Shown: positions 25,820 to 34,383 of the stretch, piece after piece
How the letters are laid out: the number at the start of each line of letters is the position of its first letter
How positions within the stretch are numbered: position 1 is the first letter of the stretch
Source: Deltaproteobacteria bacterium
Lineage (GTDB): Bacteria > Myxococcota > Kuafuiibacteriia > Kuafuiibacteriales > Kuafuiibacteriaceae
DNA length: 64,000 bases
Reading direction: 5' to 3'
Assembly (NCBI GenBank): GCA_020632995.1
Contig: JACKEN010000019.1
Coordinates: 1 to 64,000, forward strand
Translations under genes and position numbers: made by a program
Notes under the pieces: model-generated
Told to the model about the DNA's origin: nothing
What the model saw: the letters and a program-made list of their open reading frames with translations, nothing else
Databases searched by the model: none

Positions 25820-26947
25820 TCAGCTCCGCGGTGACAGGAGCCGGCGCCAGAACGGCGCGGGCGCCTCGGGTCTCGCGCCGGCGCGCCGGGCCAGGGCGTG
25901 GCGGACCTTCTGGAGGTTGTGGACGTAGGCGCGGTGCTCGGGGGCAGCCGCCACCGCGGCCTCCAGGCAGGTCAGCGCCCCCTCGAAGTCCGCCCGCCGC
26001 ATCGCCCGGATCACCCCGAGGCGATTGTAGAGCATGGGCTCGGGGGCCGCGGCGAGGGCGGCCTCCAGCGCCGCGATCGCCCCGTCGACGTCCCCCGCCG
26101 CCTCCCGGGCCTCGGCGTGGTGGAAGAGCCGGCGCGCCTCCTGGTCCCGCGGCAGGGGCCGGGTCGGCGCCCCCGCCGCCTCGGCCAGCTCCGCCGCCAG
26201 CCGCCGGAAGGCCTCGGGCACCGGGGCCGCGGTGAACGCCTCGGCCAGGGCGAGGTTGCGCCCCGCGGAGTGGAAGTTGCCCGCGTCCCGGTCGCGCTCG
26301 GCCGCGGCGAAGAGGCGCCCGGCCGCCGCCTGCTGGCGGGCGGTGGGCGCACGCGCGACGGGGGTCGCGGGCCGCCGGGGGGTGGCCACCCGCACCCGCG
26401 CCGCCCCGCGCGGCGCGGGGACCGGATCGGGCTCCGCCTCGCCCAGCGCGACCAGACCCGCCTCCTTGAGGGTCAACAGGGCCCACACCACCTCGGGCAC
26501 CCGCACCCCCACCGCCCGGGCCAGCGCCTCGATGGTGCGGGCGCCGTCCACCTGGGCGAGGACCGCGTGCTCGAGCGGCTCCAGGCCCTGCGCCACCCCG
26601 CCCGCCCCTCGGCGCGGCACCGCGTCCGGCTCGAGGGCCCGGGCCTGGTGCGCGTCGGCATAGAGCAGATAGCGGCCGTCGCTACCCGAGCCGTCGCTCC
26701 CCTCGCCCCGGATGGTGTCCACCCCGAGGAGGTCGTCGCCCTCCTCGGGCAGCTCGCCCAGGAGCAGGGCGTCCCAGTCTTCGTCGATGGTGAGGTTCGA
26801 CGCGGTGGGCTCGGAGACGGTGTCGGTGGCGTCCTCGGGCGGCGCAGCGGGCAGATCGGGGCCGGGCTCGGCGAGGGGCGCGGCGCAGTACGGGCAGAAC
26901 CAGGCGTCCTGCTCTACCGCCCGGGCACAGCTGGGGCACGACGCCAC
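25820..26947 (-). CDS. Zinc-ribbon and TPR protein
   Basis: A 375-residue soluble protein. The N-terminus is a zinc ribbon with two CxxC knuckles (CPSC, CPYC) and DAWFC between them, very similar to the ribbon of the FHA/sigma-54 activator at 17724. An acidic linker follows, then a winged-helix-like segment (about 115-170; RTIEALARAVGVRVPEV, LLTLKEAGLV), as in PatA/DUF4388-type regulators, and TPR-like helices (AGDVDGAIAALEAAL, ADFEGALTCLEAAV). It is in an operon with the kinase-ATPase downstream, 6 bases apart. Its role is probably as adaptor for that kinase (inference). Start GTG 26947 gives the complete ribbon. Confidence 0.8.
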   Translation of the reverse strand: MASCPSCARAVEQDAWFCPYCAAPLAEPGPDLPAAPPEDATDTVSEPTASNLTIDEDWDALLLGELPEEGDDLLGVDTIRGEGSDGSGSDGRYLLYADAHQARALEPDAVPRRGAGGVAQGLEPLEHAVLAQVDGARTIEALARAVGVRVPEVVWALLTLKEAGLVALGEAEPDPVPAPRGAARVRVATPRRPATPVARAPTARQQAAAGRLFAAAERDRDAGNFHSAGRNLALAEAFTAAPVPEAFRRLAAELAEAAGAPTRPLPRDQEARRLFHHAEAREAAGDVDGAIAALEAALAAAPEPMLYNRLGVIRAMRRADFEGALTCLEAAVAAAPEHRAYVHNLQKVRHALARRAGARPEAPAPFWRRLLSPRS

Positions 26948-26985
26948 GCCTGGGTCCTACCAGCGCGGCGGGGAAGCGGGAAGAC

Positions 26986-28035
26986 TCAGACGGAGGCCAG
27001 CGCCTCGGCCTCCACCGGGGCCACCACGCGGGGGCGGCTCGTCGCGGTGACCACGCGGTCACGGCCCTCGGCCTTCGCCTGGTAGAGGGCGGCGTCGGCG
27101 CGGCGGATCAGCTCCGCGGGGGCCACGCCCGCGCCGGCCTCGCACGCCGCGACGCCGAGGCTCGCGGTCACCGGGATCTGGCCCTCGGCCGTGCTCACGC
27201 CGCCGGCCGACAGCTGGGTGCGCAGGCGCTGGGCCACGCGGGCCGCGACCTGGGCGTCGGCGCCGGGGAGCACAACGATGAACTCCTCACCGCCGTAGCG
27301 CCCGACCGTGTCGTAGACCCGCACCGCGCCCTTCATGCGGTTCCCGGCCTCGCGCAGCACCTCGTCGCCGGCCTGGTGGCCGAAGGTGTCGTTGATGCGC
27401 TTGAAGTGATCGAGGTCCACCATGATCACCGCGACCGGGCTCCCCTCGCGGTCGGCCCGCGCGAGCTCACGCTCCAGGATCTCCTGCACCGCCACCCGGT
27501 TGGACAGCCCGGTGAGGGGGTCCTGGGTAGCCTGGGCGCGGAAGCGGTCCCGGGCCGAGCGGAGCTGGGTGGCGAGCTGGATGATGCGCTGGGCGGAGGC
27601 GAGGTAGGCGTCCAGCTCCCGGGGCTCCACCGGCTTGGCCAGGCAGTCGTCGGCCCCCGCCTCACGGGCCGCCACGGTGGCGGCGCGGCCGCGGCCATCG
27701 ACCAGGAGCACCGCGTAGATGTAGCGATCGGGGCGCATCGTGCGCGCGCGGCCCAGGAGCTCGCCCGCGGAGCCGCTGAGGGCCTGGTCGATCAGCGCCA
27801 CGGTGGGGCCGTCGTCCGAAACCAGCGCCGCCATCGCCTCGGCCTCGGAGCGCGCCTGCCGCACCATGTGCCCGCCCGCCTGGAGCAGCCCCGCCACCCG
27901 ACGCCGCAGCGCGGGCGAGGGCGACGCCAGCAGGACCTCGAGCCGATCGGCCTCGGGCTGGGGTTGCGCGGAGGGGGCCGACAGGGGGGCGTTCGGCAGG
28001 TCGCGGGGGAGGTCGATGACCAGCGGCATTTCCAT
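26986..28035 (-). CDS. Response-regulator diguanylate cyclase (REC-GGDEF)
   Basis: A 349-residue protein predicted to make c-di-GMP. The receiver-like domain (about 30-150) has ALIDQAL with the phospho-acceptor Asp and a CLAKP lysine; the acidic pair of classical receivers is replaced by VLLASP, so its phosphorylation is uncertain. After a linker comes the GGDEF domain: DPLTGLSNR, DLDHFKRINDTFGH, and GGEEF near 250, an active form. RVYD lies five residues before GGEEF and matches the RxxD product-inhibition site. Starts ATG 28035 and ATG 28029 are both plausible; a longer GTG 28107 form is less likely. Confidence 0.92.
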   Translation of the reverse strand: MEMPLVIDLPRDLPNAPLSAPSAQPQPEADRLEVLLASPSPALRRRVAGLLQAGGHMVRQARSEAEAMAALVSDDGPTVALIDQALSGSAGELLGRARTMRPDRYIYAVLLVDGRGRAATVAAREAGADDCLAKPVEPRELDAYLASAQRIIQLATQLRSARDRFRAQATQDPLTGLSNRVAVQEILERELARADREGSPVAVIMVDLDHFKRINDTFGHQAGDEVLREAGNRMKGAVRVYDTVGRYGGEEFIVVLPGADAQVAARVAQRLRTQLSAGGVSTAEGQIPVTASLGVAACEAGAGVAPAELIRRADAALYQAKAEGRDRVVTATSRPRVVAPVEAEALASV

Positions 28036-28184
28036 ACTGCGCTCAGGGAAAGCAAAGACCGGGCCAGCGCTGGCGTACTGAGATCCCACCACGTTGTCAG
28101 GAATCACGACCCCGGCCGGCCGGTGTTAAGGGGCTCAGTCGCCAACTTTGACGACGAGCGGTGCAAACATGAAGGGCATCCCCA

Positions 28185-29726
28185 TCAGCGGCGCTTGCGA
28201 CGCCGCCCCGCCACCACGAACCCGGCCGCCACCGCCGTGAAGGAGAGCCAGGGGAGCACCTCCCCGACCTTCATGTAGACGGTGCTCTCACCGTCTTCGA
28301 TCACCGGGACGTCGGCCACCAGGGTCTCCTGCGTCCACTGGCCGGTGCGCTGGGTGATGCGGCCCACCGGGTCCACGAAGGCGCTGATGCCGGTGTTGGT
28401 GGAGCGCATCAGGGCGCGGCGGGTCTCGATGCTCCGGAAGCTCGCGAGGACGAGGTGGATCAGCGGCTCGTGGGTGTCGCCATACCAGGAGTCGTTCGTG
28501 ACGTTCACGAGGGCGGCGGCGGGGCCACCCTCGCGCCACACGCGCCGCACGAAGGTCGGGATGATGTCCTCGTAGCAGATCATCGGCAGCACCTTCACCG
28601 GCGCGTGGCCCTGCCAGGGGACGCGGAAGCTCTCGAAGGTCTTCCCGCGGGTGAAGGTGCCGCTCCGCGGGAAGAGCTTCTCGATCTGCGGGAAGGTCTC
28701 CACGAGCGGGATGGTCTCGCCGAACATCAGCAGCTCGACCTTGTCGAAGAGCTGGAGCACCTGGCCGGTGGACGAGGTCAGCACCGCGGTGTTGTAGACG
28801 TCGGGCTCCCCGTCGGGGCCGCGCTCGTAGGTGAGGGCGCCGAAGATCACCGGCACGTCGATGCCGTCGGTGACCGCGCGGCGCACCGAGCGCGTGTCAC
28901 GCTGGATGTAGCGGTTGTAGGCGGACTCCGGCCACACCACGAGGTCGAGGTCGGGGCGCTTGGCCAACAGCTCCCGGGTCATGTCCTGGTGCCGTCGGAT
29001 GAAGAGATCGCGCTTGCCGGCCTTGTCCTTGGCCCCCAGGTTGGTCTGGACCAGGGCCGCCTTGATCGTGGGCGCGGCCGCGATCCGCGCGTCCCAGCGC
29101 CCCACCTGCACCACCCCGTAGATCAGGGTGAGGGCCAGCGCGGCCGCCGGCACCACCACCCGAGGGAAGGACAGCTTGCGCTTTCGGAGGCGGGCCGAGA
29201 GGACCTCGTAGATCGCGCCGTTCACCAGGCAGATGAGGGCGGTGAGCCCGGTCATGCCGGTGACGTCGACGATCTGGGTGAGCACCGAGACGGTGTAGAG
29301 GCTGTTCCCGACGTAGCTGGGGAACAGCAGCGGGTAGAAGTGCTCGGCGAAGATGAAGGCCACCGGCAGCGACCACACCGGGGCGATGCCCAGGTCCGCG
29401 TCGGCCTTCCGCACCAGCCACACCACCACCGCGAGGAGCGAGCCCTGGTAGAGGCAGAGCAGGAGGTAGCCGAGCAGCGCCAGGGGCAGGGCCAGGTCCG
29501 CGAACTGGGTGAGCAGGTGGATGACCCAGTAGTAGCCGCCGGAGTTGGTCACCAGGCCGAAGACCACCCCGATCAGGAGGGCGCGGCGCGGGGTCGTGCC
29601 CTCGAGCGCGAAGAGGACAGGGACGAAGAGCAGGAACGTGTTCGGCCAGACGCCGAAGCCGACGAAGCCGGTGAAGTAGAGGACCCCGCCCAGCGCGGCC
29701 AGGGCGAGCTGCCGGGGGAGGCTCAT
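28185..29726 (-). CDS. lnt: Apolipoprotein N-acyltransferase
   Basis: A 513-residue Lnt that adds the third acyl chain to lipoproteins in the inner membrane. Six or so hydrophobic segments fill the first about 210 residues, followed by a nitrilase-like periplasmic domain with the catalytic triad: Glu in VWPESAYNR (about 265), Lys in FDKVELLMFGE (about 328) and Cys in MICYED (about 383). A final membrane helix and an Arg/Lys-rich tail close it. This fits the many lipoproteins in the window. It may be co-transcribed with the upstream export lipoprotein gene (18-base gap). Confidence 0.97.
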   Translation of the reverse strand: MSLPRQLALAALGGVLYFTGFVGFGVWPNTFLLFVPVLFALEGTTPRRALLIGVVFGLVTNSGGYYWVIHLLTQFADLALPLALLGYLLLCLYQGSLLAVVVWLVRKADADLGIAPVWSLPVAFIFAEHFYPLLFPSYVGNSLYTVSVLTQIVDVTGMTGLTALICLVNGAIYEVLSARLRKRKLSFPRVVVPAAALALTLIYGVVQVGRWDARIAAAPTIKAALVQTNLGAKDKAGKRDLFIRRHQDMTRELLAKRPDLDLVVWPESAYNRYIQRDTRSVRRAVTDGIDVPVIFGALTYERGPDGEPDVYNTAVLTSSTGQVLQLFDKVELLMFGETIPLVETFPQIEKLFPRSGTFTRGKTFESFRVPWQGHAPVKVLPMICYEDIIPTFVRRVWREGGPAAALVNVTNDSWYGDTHEPLIHLVLASFRSIETRRALMRSTNTGISAFVDPVGRITQRTGQWTQETLVADVPVIEDGESTVYMKVGEVLPWLSFTAVAAGFVVAGRRRKRR

Positions 29727-29744
29727 GGACAGGACGTCACGCGA

Positions 29745-30356
29745 TCAGTGGATGGTGACCACGTCGCCGGGCTGGAGCTGGATGTTCTCCTTGAGGTCGC
29801 GGCCCATCAGGACCGGCTCCAGCTCGATGTCGTAGCGGACGAACTGGTCGCCCTTGCGCCGCACCACCACCGCGCAGCCCTCGGAGAACGGGGTGGTGCC
29901 ACCGGCGAGGGTGATGGCCTGCAGGAGGTACATGTCGCCGGTGTAGTTGAAGGCCGACGAGGTCCGCACCTGACCCTGGATGAAGATCTGCTTCTGACTG
30001 AAGTTGGTGACGGTGATGCTCACCACCGGATCCTTCAGGTAGGTCTTCAGCCGCTCGGTGAGGCGCTTCTGGAACTGGGGCACGGTGTCGCCCGCCGCCA
30101 CCACGTCGTTGACCAGGGGCAGGGTGATCTTGCCGTCGGGGCGCACCCGCACCTGCCGCGTGAGCTGGTTGTTCTGCCAGACCTCGATCTGGAGCTGGTC
30201 ACCGGCGTTGATGGTGTAGCCACCCTCCTCCGGTCGCACCGAGAGGAACGTCTCCTTCTCACTCTGGGGGATCTGGGGGCAGACCGACCCGCACCCCGCG
30301 GCCGCCGCCGCCCACAACCCCACGCTCAACGCCGCGCAAGCCTTCCCGAAGCGCAC
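29745..30356 (-). CDS. Wza-like polysaccharide export lipoprotein
   Basis: A 203-residue outer-membrane export protein. The signal peptide ends in a lipobox at Cys22 (AAGC). The Poly_export domain (about 45-115; INAGDQLQIEVWQNNQL, VRPDGKITLPLVND) is followed by one SLBB domain (IFIQGQVRTSS, LAGGTTPF). It is shorter than E. coli Wza and lacks its C-terminal outer-membrane helix, which is common in this phylum. It is divergent from an FHA/BY-kinase-like gene, the usual partner class in polysaccharide export. Start GTG 30356 sits just after GGGGAGG. Confidence 0.9.
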   Translation of the reverse strand: MRFGKACAALSVGLWAAAAAGCGSVCPQIPQSEKETFLSVRPEEGGYTINAGDQLQIEVWQNNQLTRQVRVRPDGKITLPLVNDVVAAGDTVPQFQKRLTERLKTYLKDPVVSITVTNFSQKQIFIQGQVRTSSAFNYTGDMYLLQAITLAGGTTPFSEGCAVVVRRKGDQFVRYDIELEPVLMGRDLKENIQLQPGDVVTIH

Positions 30357-30464
30357 GCCTCCCCGTAACTCGATTCAGGGGTTGTGTCCATGGACGGGGC
30401 TTGGCCACGACGCCCGTCCTTCTGCTAGTCTCCGCTGGGCAGGGGACCGCCCCGCCCGGCCGTC

Positions 30465-32408
30465 ATGAGCGAGCAACCCACCTTCTCCCTCGCCGTGGTC
30501 CGAGGTGGCAGCGCGGGCACGGCCCTCCGGAGCGCCCGCAAGCGGATCTCCGTGGGCTCCGCGGCCGACAACGACCTGGTGTTGGACGATCCCGGGGTGG
30601 CGCCGCGCCACTTCCTGGTGCTGATCGACGGCAGCCGGTGGCGGATCCACACCCTGACCGACAAGGACTCGGTGCGGGCCGACCAGCGCTGGACCCACCC
30701 CGACAGCGGCAAGCGCGGGGCCTTGATCCAGGCCGCGGGGAGCGAGATCATCCTGTTCCCCGGCCACCTCGACCAGCGCACGGTGGACCGGGAGGTCCAG
30801 CTGCGGGCGGGCGCAGGCGGCTCCGCCGGCCCGGGACCCCAGGTCGAAGACGCCACCGAGATGGCGACGAGCCTGAGCATCCCCAAGCCGCAGCTGGATC
30901 GCCCACCGGTGGTGAGCGTCACGCCCCGCACCCCCGAGGAGATGGACCTGGTCGAGATGGCCCAGATGCCGACCATCGCGGGGGAGCGGCCCCCCGATGA
31001 GCTCCGGGAGGCCGCCCAGGCGATGCTGGCCAGCCGGCGCAACCCCGAGAGCACCGGGATCCCGGTGGCCCCGTCGGTGCTCAGGGAGAGCAGCGCCCAG
31101 TCCCCGGCCTTCGATCCCCTCGCCAACGCCCCGGTGCAAGGCGACCTGCCGCCGAGCATGGCCGACGAGCGCACGGTGGGGCTGAAGTGGAACACCCCGA
31201 CCCCCACCTCCGGCGGCTCCGCCTGGGAGCGGGCCCGGCGCCCCACCGTCGCCCTCCCCGACCAGGGCGGGCTGCCCGAGGTCCTGGCCGAGCCCGAGTC
31301 CCAGATGATGGCGGTGCCCGGGGCGGTGAAGTCGGTGATGAGCGAGCGGCCCGACTTCGCGGCGCCCGCGGCCGACGTGATCACCCGCCCGACCCCGATG
31401 CCGGAGCGGCCCCGGCGCGGCGCGTGGGGCGACGCCCGCAGCGGCGGGGAGTCCAGCCGACCGCCGGAGGCCGCGGGGCGGAACGCCTGGGGTGACGCCG
31501 CGGATCGCGCCCTGGTGCCGGTGCGGAGCGAAGAGGAGCGGCGTCGAGGCTGGGGCGGTGGCCAGGACCGCAGCCCCCGCAAGACCAACGCGTGGGGCGA
31601 TCGGCCCCACGTCGCCCGGGGCCCGGATCCCGCCGCGTCCCACCCGCCCCCCGGTCGGAGCGCCGGGCCCCTCGTCCAGCGCGAGGGGGTGGCGAACCTC
31701 CTGGAGCTGGCCTCGCTCGCCGGCCGTGGCGACGCCGCGCTCGAGATCCTGAGCCACCCCGACGGCAAGTACGCGACGCAAGTTCGCTTGCTCGGCGCGC
31801 GGATCGACGAGTTCCGCAAGAACCTGGGCTACCGCGCGTACATGGTGTCGAGCGCCGAGCCCCTCGCGGGCAAGACCACCGCGGCCTGCAACCTGGCCTT
31901 CGCGCTGGCGGAGGACACCCAGCGCCGTGTGGCCCTGGTCGAGGCGAACTTCCGCTACCCGCGCTTCGCGGAGATCCTCGGCCTCGACGAGCGCACCGGC
32001 CTGATCTCGGTGCTGGAGGGCCGGGCCCGGCTCAACGAGGTGGGCTTCAAGCTCTCGGACCGCAACCTGGTGATCCTCCCCGCGGGGGGACGCCACCCTG
32101 CCCCGGCCGAGATCCTGGCCTCGCCCCGCTTCAAGGCCCTGATCGCCGAGCTGGTCGACACGGTCGACATCGCGCTCATCGACGCCCCCTCGGTCGCCCC
32201 CTTCGCCGACGCCAACATGATCCTGCCCCTGGTGGACGCGGCGTTCCTCGTCATCACCGAGCAGCAGACCCGCCGGAGCTGGCTCGGCCGGGCGGTGGGT
32301 CAGCTGGGCGAGGCCCGGGTGCTCGGCACCCTCTTCAACCACATCCCGAAGAAGGTCCGGAAGGACCTCGCGAAGGAGCGCAAGGACCGGGTCAAGGCGC
32401 GGTCGTGA
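30465..32408 (+). CDS. FHA domain fused to a CpsD/Wzc-like BY-kinase domain
   Basis: A 647-residue cytoplasmic protein. The N-terminal FHA domain (about 10-105; ISVGSAADNDLVL, PRHFLVL) is joined by a long disordered Pro/Arg linker to a bacterial tyrosine-kinase-like P-loop domain (about 420-640). Walker A is SAEPLAGKTTAACNL, Walker A' reads VALVEANFRYPR (the usual form is IDADLRRP, so both acids are altered) and Walker B is IALIDAP. The C-terminus ends KARS without the tyrosine cluster that BY-kinases autophosphorylate. It probably regulates polysaccharide export with the divergent Wza-like protein, switched by phosphothreonine through FHA (inference). Confidence 0.85.
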   Translation: MSEQPTFSLAVVRGGSAGTALRSARKRISVGSAADNDLVLDDPGVAPRHFLVLIDGSRWRIHTLTDKDSVRADQRWTHPDSGKRGALIQAAGSEIILFPGHLDQRTVDREVQLRAGAGGSAGPGPQVEDATEMATSLSIPKPQLDRPPVVSVTPRTPEEMDLVEMAQMPTIAGERPPDELREAAQAMLASRRNPESTGIPVAPSVLRESSAQSPAFDPLANAPVQGDLPPSMADERTVGLKWNTPTPTSGGSAWERARRPTVALPDQGGLPEVLAEPESQMMAVPGAVKSVMSERPDFAAPAADVITRPTPMPERPRRGAWGDARSGGESSRPPEAAGRNAWGDAADRALVPVRSEEERRRGWGGGQDRSPRKTNAWGDRPHVARGPDPAASHPPPGRSAGPLVQREGVANLLELASLAGRGDAALEILSHPDGKYATQVRLLGARIDEFRKNLGYRAYMVSSAEPLAGKTTAACNLAFALAEDTQRRVALVEANFRYPRFAEILGLDERTGLISVLEGRARLNEVGFKLSDRNLVILPAGGRHPAPAEILASPRFKALIAELVDTVDIALIDAPSVAPFADANMILPLVDAAFLVITEQQTRRSWLGRAVGQLGEARVLGTLFNHIPKKVRKDLAKERKDRVKARS

Positions 32409-32739
32409 GCCGGTCCCAAACCGCCCACGTCAGGGCCAGGGTCACCGGCAGGGCCGGGTAGGCCCAGCCGGCCCGCGCCTCGGCCCACGCCGGATACGCG
32501 GGTACCAGGAGGTGCAGGACCGCGGCGTCGAGAGCCAACGCGGCCAACGCCACCGCCGCCAGGGCGAGGGCGCTCCGAACCGGGGTCGTCGGCCACGGCT
32601 GGAGCACCGCGCCCCCCGCCGCGGCACCCGCCGCCACCGCCGCCGGGAGGGGTGTGAGGGCGGCCACGGCGAGCGCGACAACTCCCCCGGATGTAAGGCC
32701 GACCGCCGCGTACGCAAGCTTCTTAACGATCAGCTGCAT
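32392..32739 (-). CDS. Small integral membrane protein of unknown function
   Basis: A 115-residue, very hydrophobic protein with four likely membrane helices (VVALAVAALTPLPAAVAAG, ALALAAVALAALALDAAVLHLL, and others) and no recognised motif. It overlaps the end of the FHA/BY-kinase-like gene by 17 bases and is divergent from the TolC gene with a 46-base gap. ATG 32739 is the only sensible start. It could be an Atp-I-like or MreD-like small membrane protein; I cannot tell. Confidence 0.6.
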   Translation of the reverse strand: MQLIVKKLAYAAVGLTSGGVVALAVAALTPLPAAVAAGAAAGGAVLQPWPTTPVRSALALAAVALAALALDAAVLHLLVPAYPAWAEARAGWAYPALPVTLALTWAVWDRLTTAP

Positions 32740-32785
32740 TGCCTGCGACTCACCGGTCTGTTACCCGCCGAAACCAGGCCCCGCG

Positions 32786-34264
32786 ATGCGCAAGCTCTCG
32801 GTCATCGGTCTGTACCTCGTGCTCGCGCTGGCGTCGAGCGAGGCCCGCGCGCAGGACACGGGCCCGCGCGAGCTCACCATCACGCTCGGGATCACCTCGA
32901 GCACCGCGCGCGCGCTGGCAGAGGCCAAAACGCCCACGACAAGCCTCACCCTGCAGGACCTGGTCGAGATCGCGCTCCTCAACAACGCCCAGGTGCACGT
33001 CGCCGCCGCCTCCATCGGAGAGGCGGAGGGCCTGCTGAGCCTGGCCCGCGCGCAGGCCTTCCCATCCGGGCGCCTCACCGGGCTCTTCGGCGGCCCGACC
33101 CCCGAGGCCAAGACAGAGGTCCAGAACGACCCCAGCACCCTCACCCCGGCGTCGTACGAGGGCGACCTCAACTTCGGCCAGCTCGGCATCCAGCTGAGGC
33201 TCCAGGGCGAGGCGGTGCAGCCGCTCTACACCTTCGAGAAGATCTCCAACCTGAAGAAGGCGGCCGGCCACCTGGTGAAGGCGGCCGAGCACAATCAGAC
33301 CATCACCTCCGCTGATGTGGTGGTGAACGTGAACAAGGCGTTCTGGACGATCCAGCTCACCCGCACGTTCGTGAAGTCGCTGGACGAGGGCATCGGCACC
33401 CTCAGCAAGGTGCTCGAGAAGATCGAGGAGCTCCTCGACGCGGACAGCCCACAGGTCACCGAGAACGACCGCCTCCGGCTGAAGTACGCGCTGGCCACCC
33501 TCGAGGTCCGGCGGGTGGAGGCGGCGGCGGTGCACGAGGTCGCGAAGCAGGCCATGCGCCTCCTCCTCGGCTGGCCCCAGGAGCGCTCGCTCGAGGTGAT
33601 CCGGCAGGAGCTGGACGAGCTGCCCAGCGAGACCCCGCGGCTGGAAGAGGTGGTGGCCTGGGCCCGCTCGTCCCGGCCCGAGATCAAGGCCCTCAGCGAG
33701 GTCGTGGACGCCGCGCGGTCCTTCGAGGACTACCGCAAGTCCGCCTTCTTCCCCGACATCTTCCTCGGCGGAGCCATCTCGGCGGTCTACACCAGCAACG
33801 CCACCAACCAGACCAACCCGTTCATCCGCGATCCCTTCAACCTCTTCTCGGTCGCGGTGGGCCTGGGGATCCGGGTCGAGCTGGACGTCTTCACCAAGCT
33901 CGCCCAGCTCGAGCAGGCCAAGGCCCAGACCCGGGTGAAGGAGGCGCAGGCGGCGCTGGTGGGGCAGCTGGTGGACCTCGAGGTGAGGAAGCTCCACACC
34001 GAGATCGTGGCCGGCTTCGAGCGGGTCCAGAAGCTGGAGCGGGCCAACCGCACCGCCCGGGGGTGGCTGACCGCCTCGACCCTGGCCTACGACATCGGCA
34101 CCGGCGAGGCGGACGAGCTCATCGACGCCTTTCTGGCCTGGGCCGCGTCCGAGGCCGAGCTCCAGACCACCCGCTTCAACGTCCTGTCGAAGCTGGTCGA
34201 GATGACCCGCGCGACCGGCCGGCTCGTGGGGCCAGACGCCCAAAACAACACGAACGAGGAATAA
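32786..34264 (+). CDS. TolC-family outer-membrane efflux protein
   Basis: A 492-residue outer-membrane factor. The signal peptide ends at ARA/QD (about residue 24). The body has two long-helix repeats (LTLQDLVEIALLNNAQVHVAAASIGEAEGLL in the first, RSSRPEIKALSEVVDAARSFEDYRKSAFFPDIFLGG in the second), the usual TolC pattern forming a trans-periplasmic channel. No membrane-fusion protein or pump gene is adjacent; an MlaC-like gene follows after a 119-base gap. ATG 32786 directly precedes the signal peptide. Confidence 0.88.
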   Translation: MRKLSVIGLYLVLALASSEARAQDTGPRELTITLGITSSTARALAEAKTPTTSLTLQDLVEIALLNNAQVHVAAASIGEAEGLLSLARAQAFPSGRLTGLFGGPTPEAKTEVQNDPSTLTPASYEGDLNFGQLGIQLRLQGEAVQPLYTFEKISNLKKAAGHLVKAAEHNQTITSADVVVNVNKAFWTIQLTRTFVKSLDEGIGTLSKVLEKIEELLDADSPQVTENDRLRLKYALATLEVRRVEAAAVHEVAKQAMRLLLGWPQERSLEVIRQELDELPSETPRLEEVVAWARSSRPEIKALSEVVDAARSFEDYRKSAFFPDIFLGGAISAVYTSNATNQTNPFIRDPFNLFSVAVGLGIRVELDVFTKLAQLEQAKAQTRVKEAQAALVGQLVDLEVRKLHTEIVAGFERVQKLERANRTARGWLTASTLAYDIGTGEADELIDAFLAWAASEAELQTTRFNVLSKLVEMTRATGRLVGPDAQNNTNEE

Positions 34265-34269
34265 AGCGA

Positions 34270-34287
34270 TCCGAACGTCCGTTCGGA
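34270..34287. promoter_or_regulatory. 18-bp dyad (TCCGAACG-TC-CGTTCGGA)
   Basis: Perfect 8-bp arms around a 2-bp centre, 6 bases after the tolC stop and about 100 bases before the MlaC-like gene. No T-tract follows, so it is more likely an operator than a terminator. The CGAAC-N4-GTTCG core resembles Gram-positive-type LexA boxes and also TetR operators. Confidence 0.5.
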
Positions 34288-34383
34288 CTGTTGCCGGACG
34301 AGGGGACATCCGTAGTTCGGCGTGAGCCCCCACACACCCGAATCCAAGCCTTGCGAAGACCGTCTCACAGGAAGAGAACGAGG

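Noticed and set aside
30119..30133. 15-bp GCAGG-N5-CTTGC, and a similar one at 63685
   Set aside because: Spacer is one base longer than in the dispersed family; only two seen, about what chance gives.
34270..34287. Calling the dyad an SOS (LexA) box
   Set aside because: The core resembles Gram-positive-type boxes, but no SOS gene is adjacent and the box of this phylum is not fixed, so only an unspecified operator is reported.
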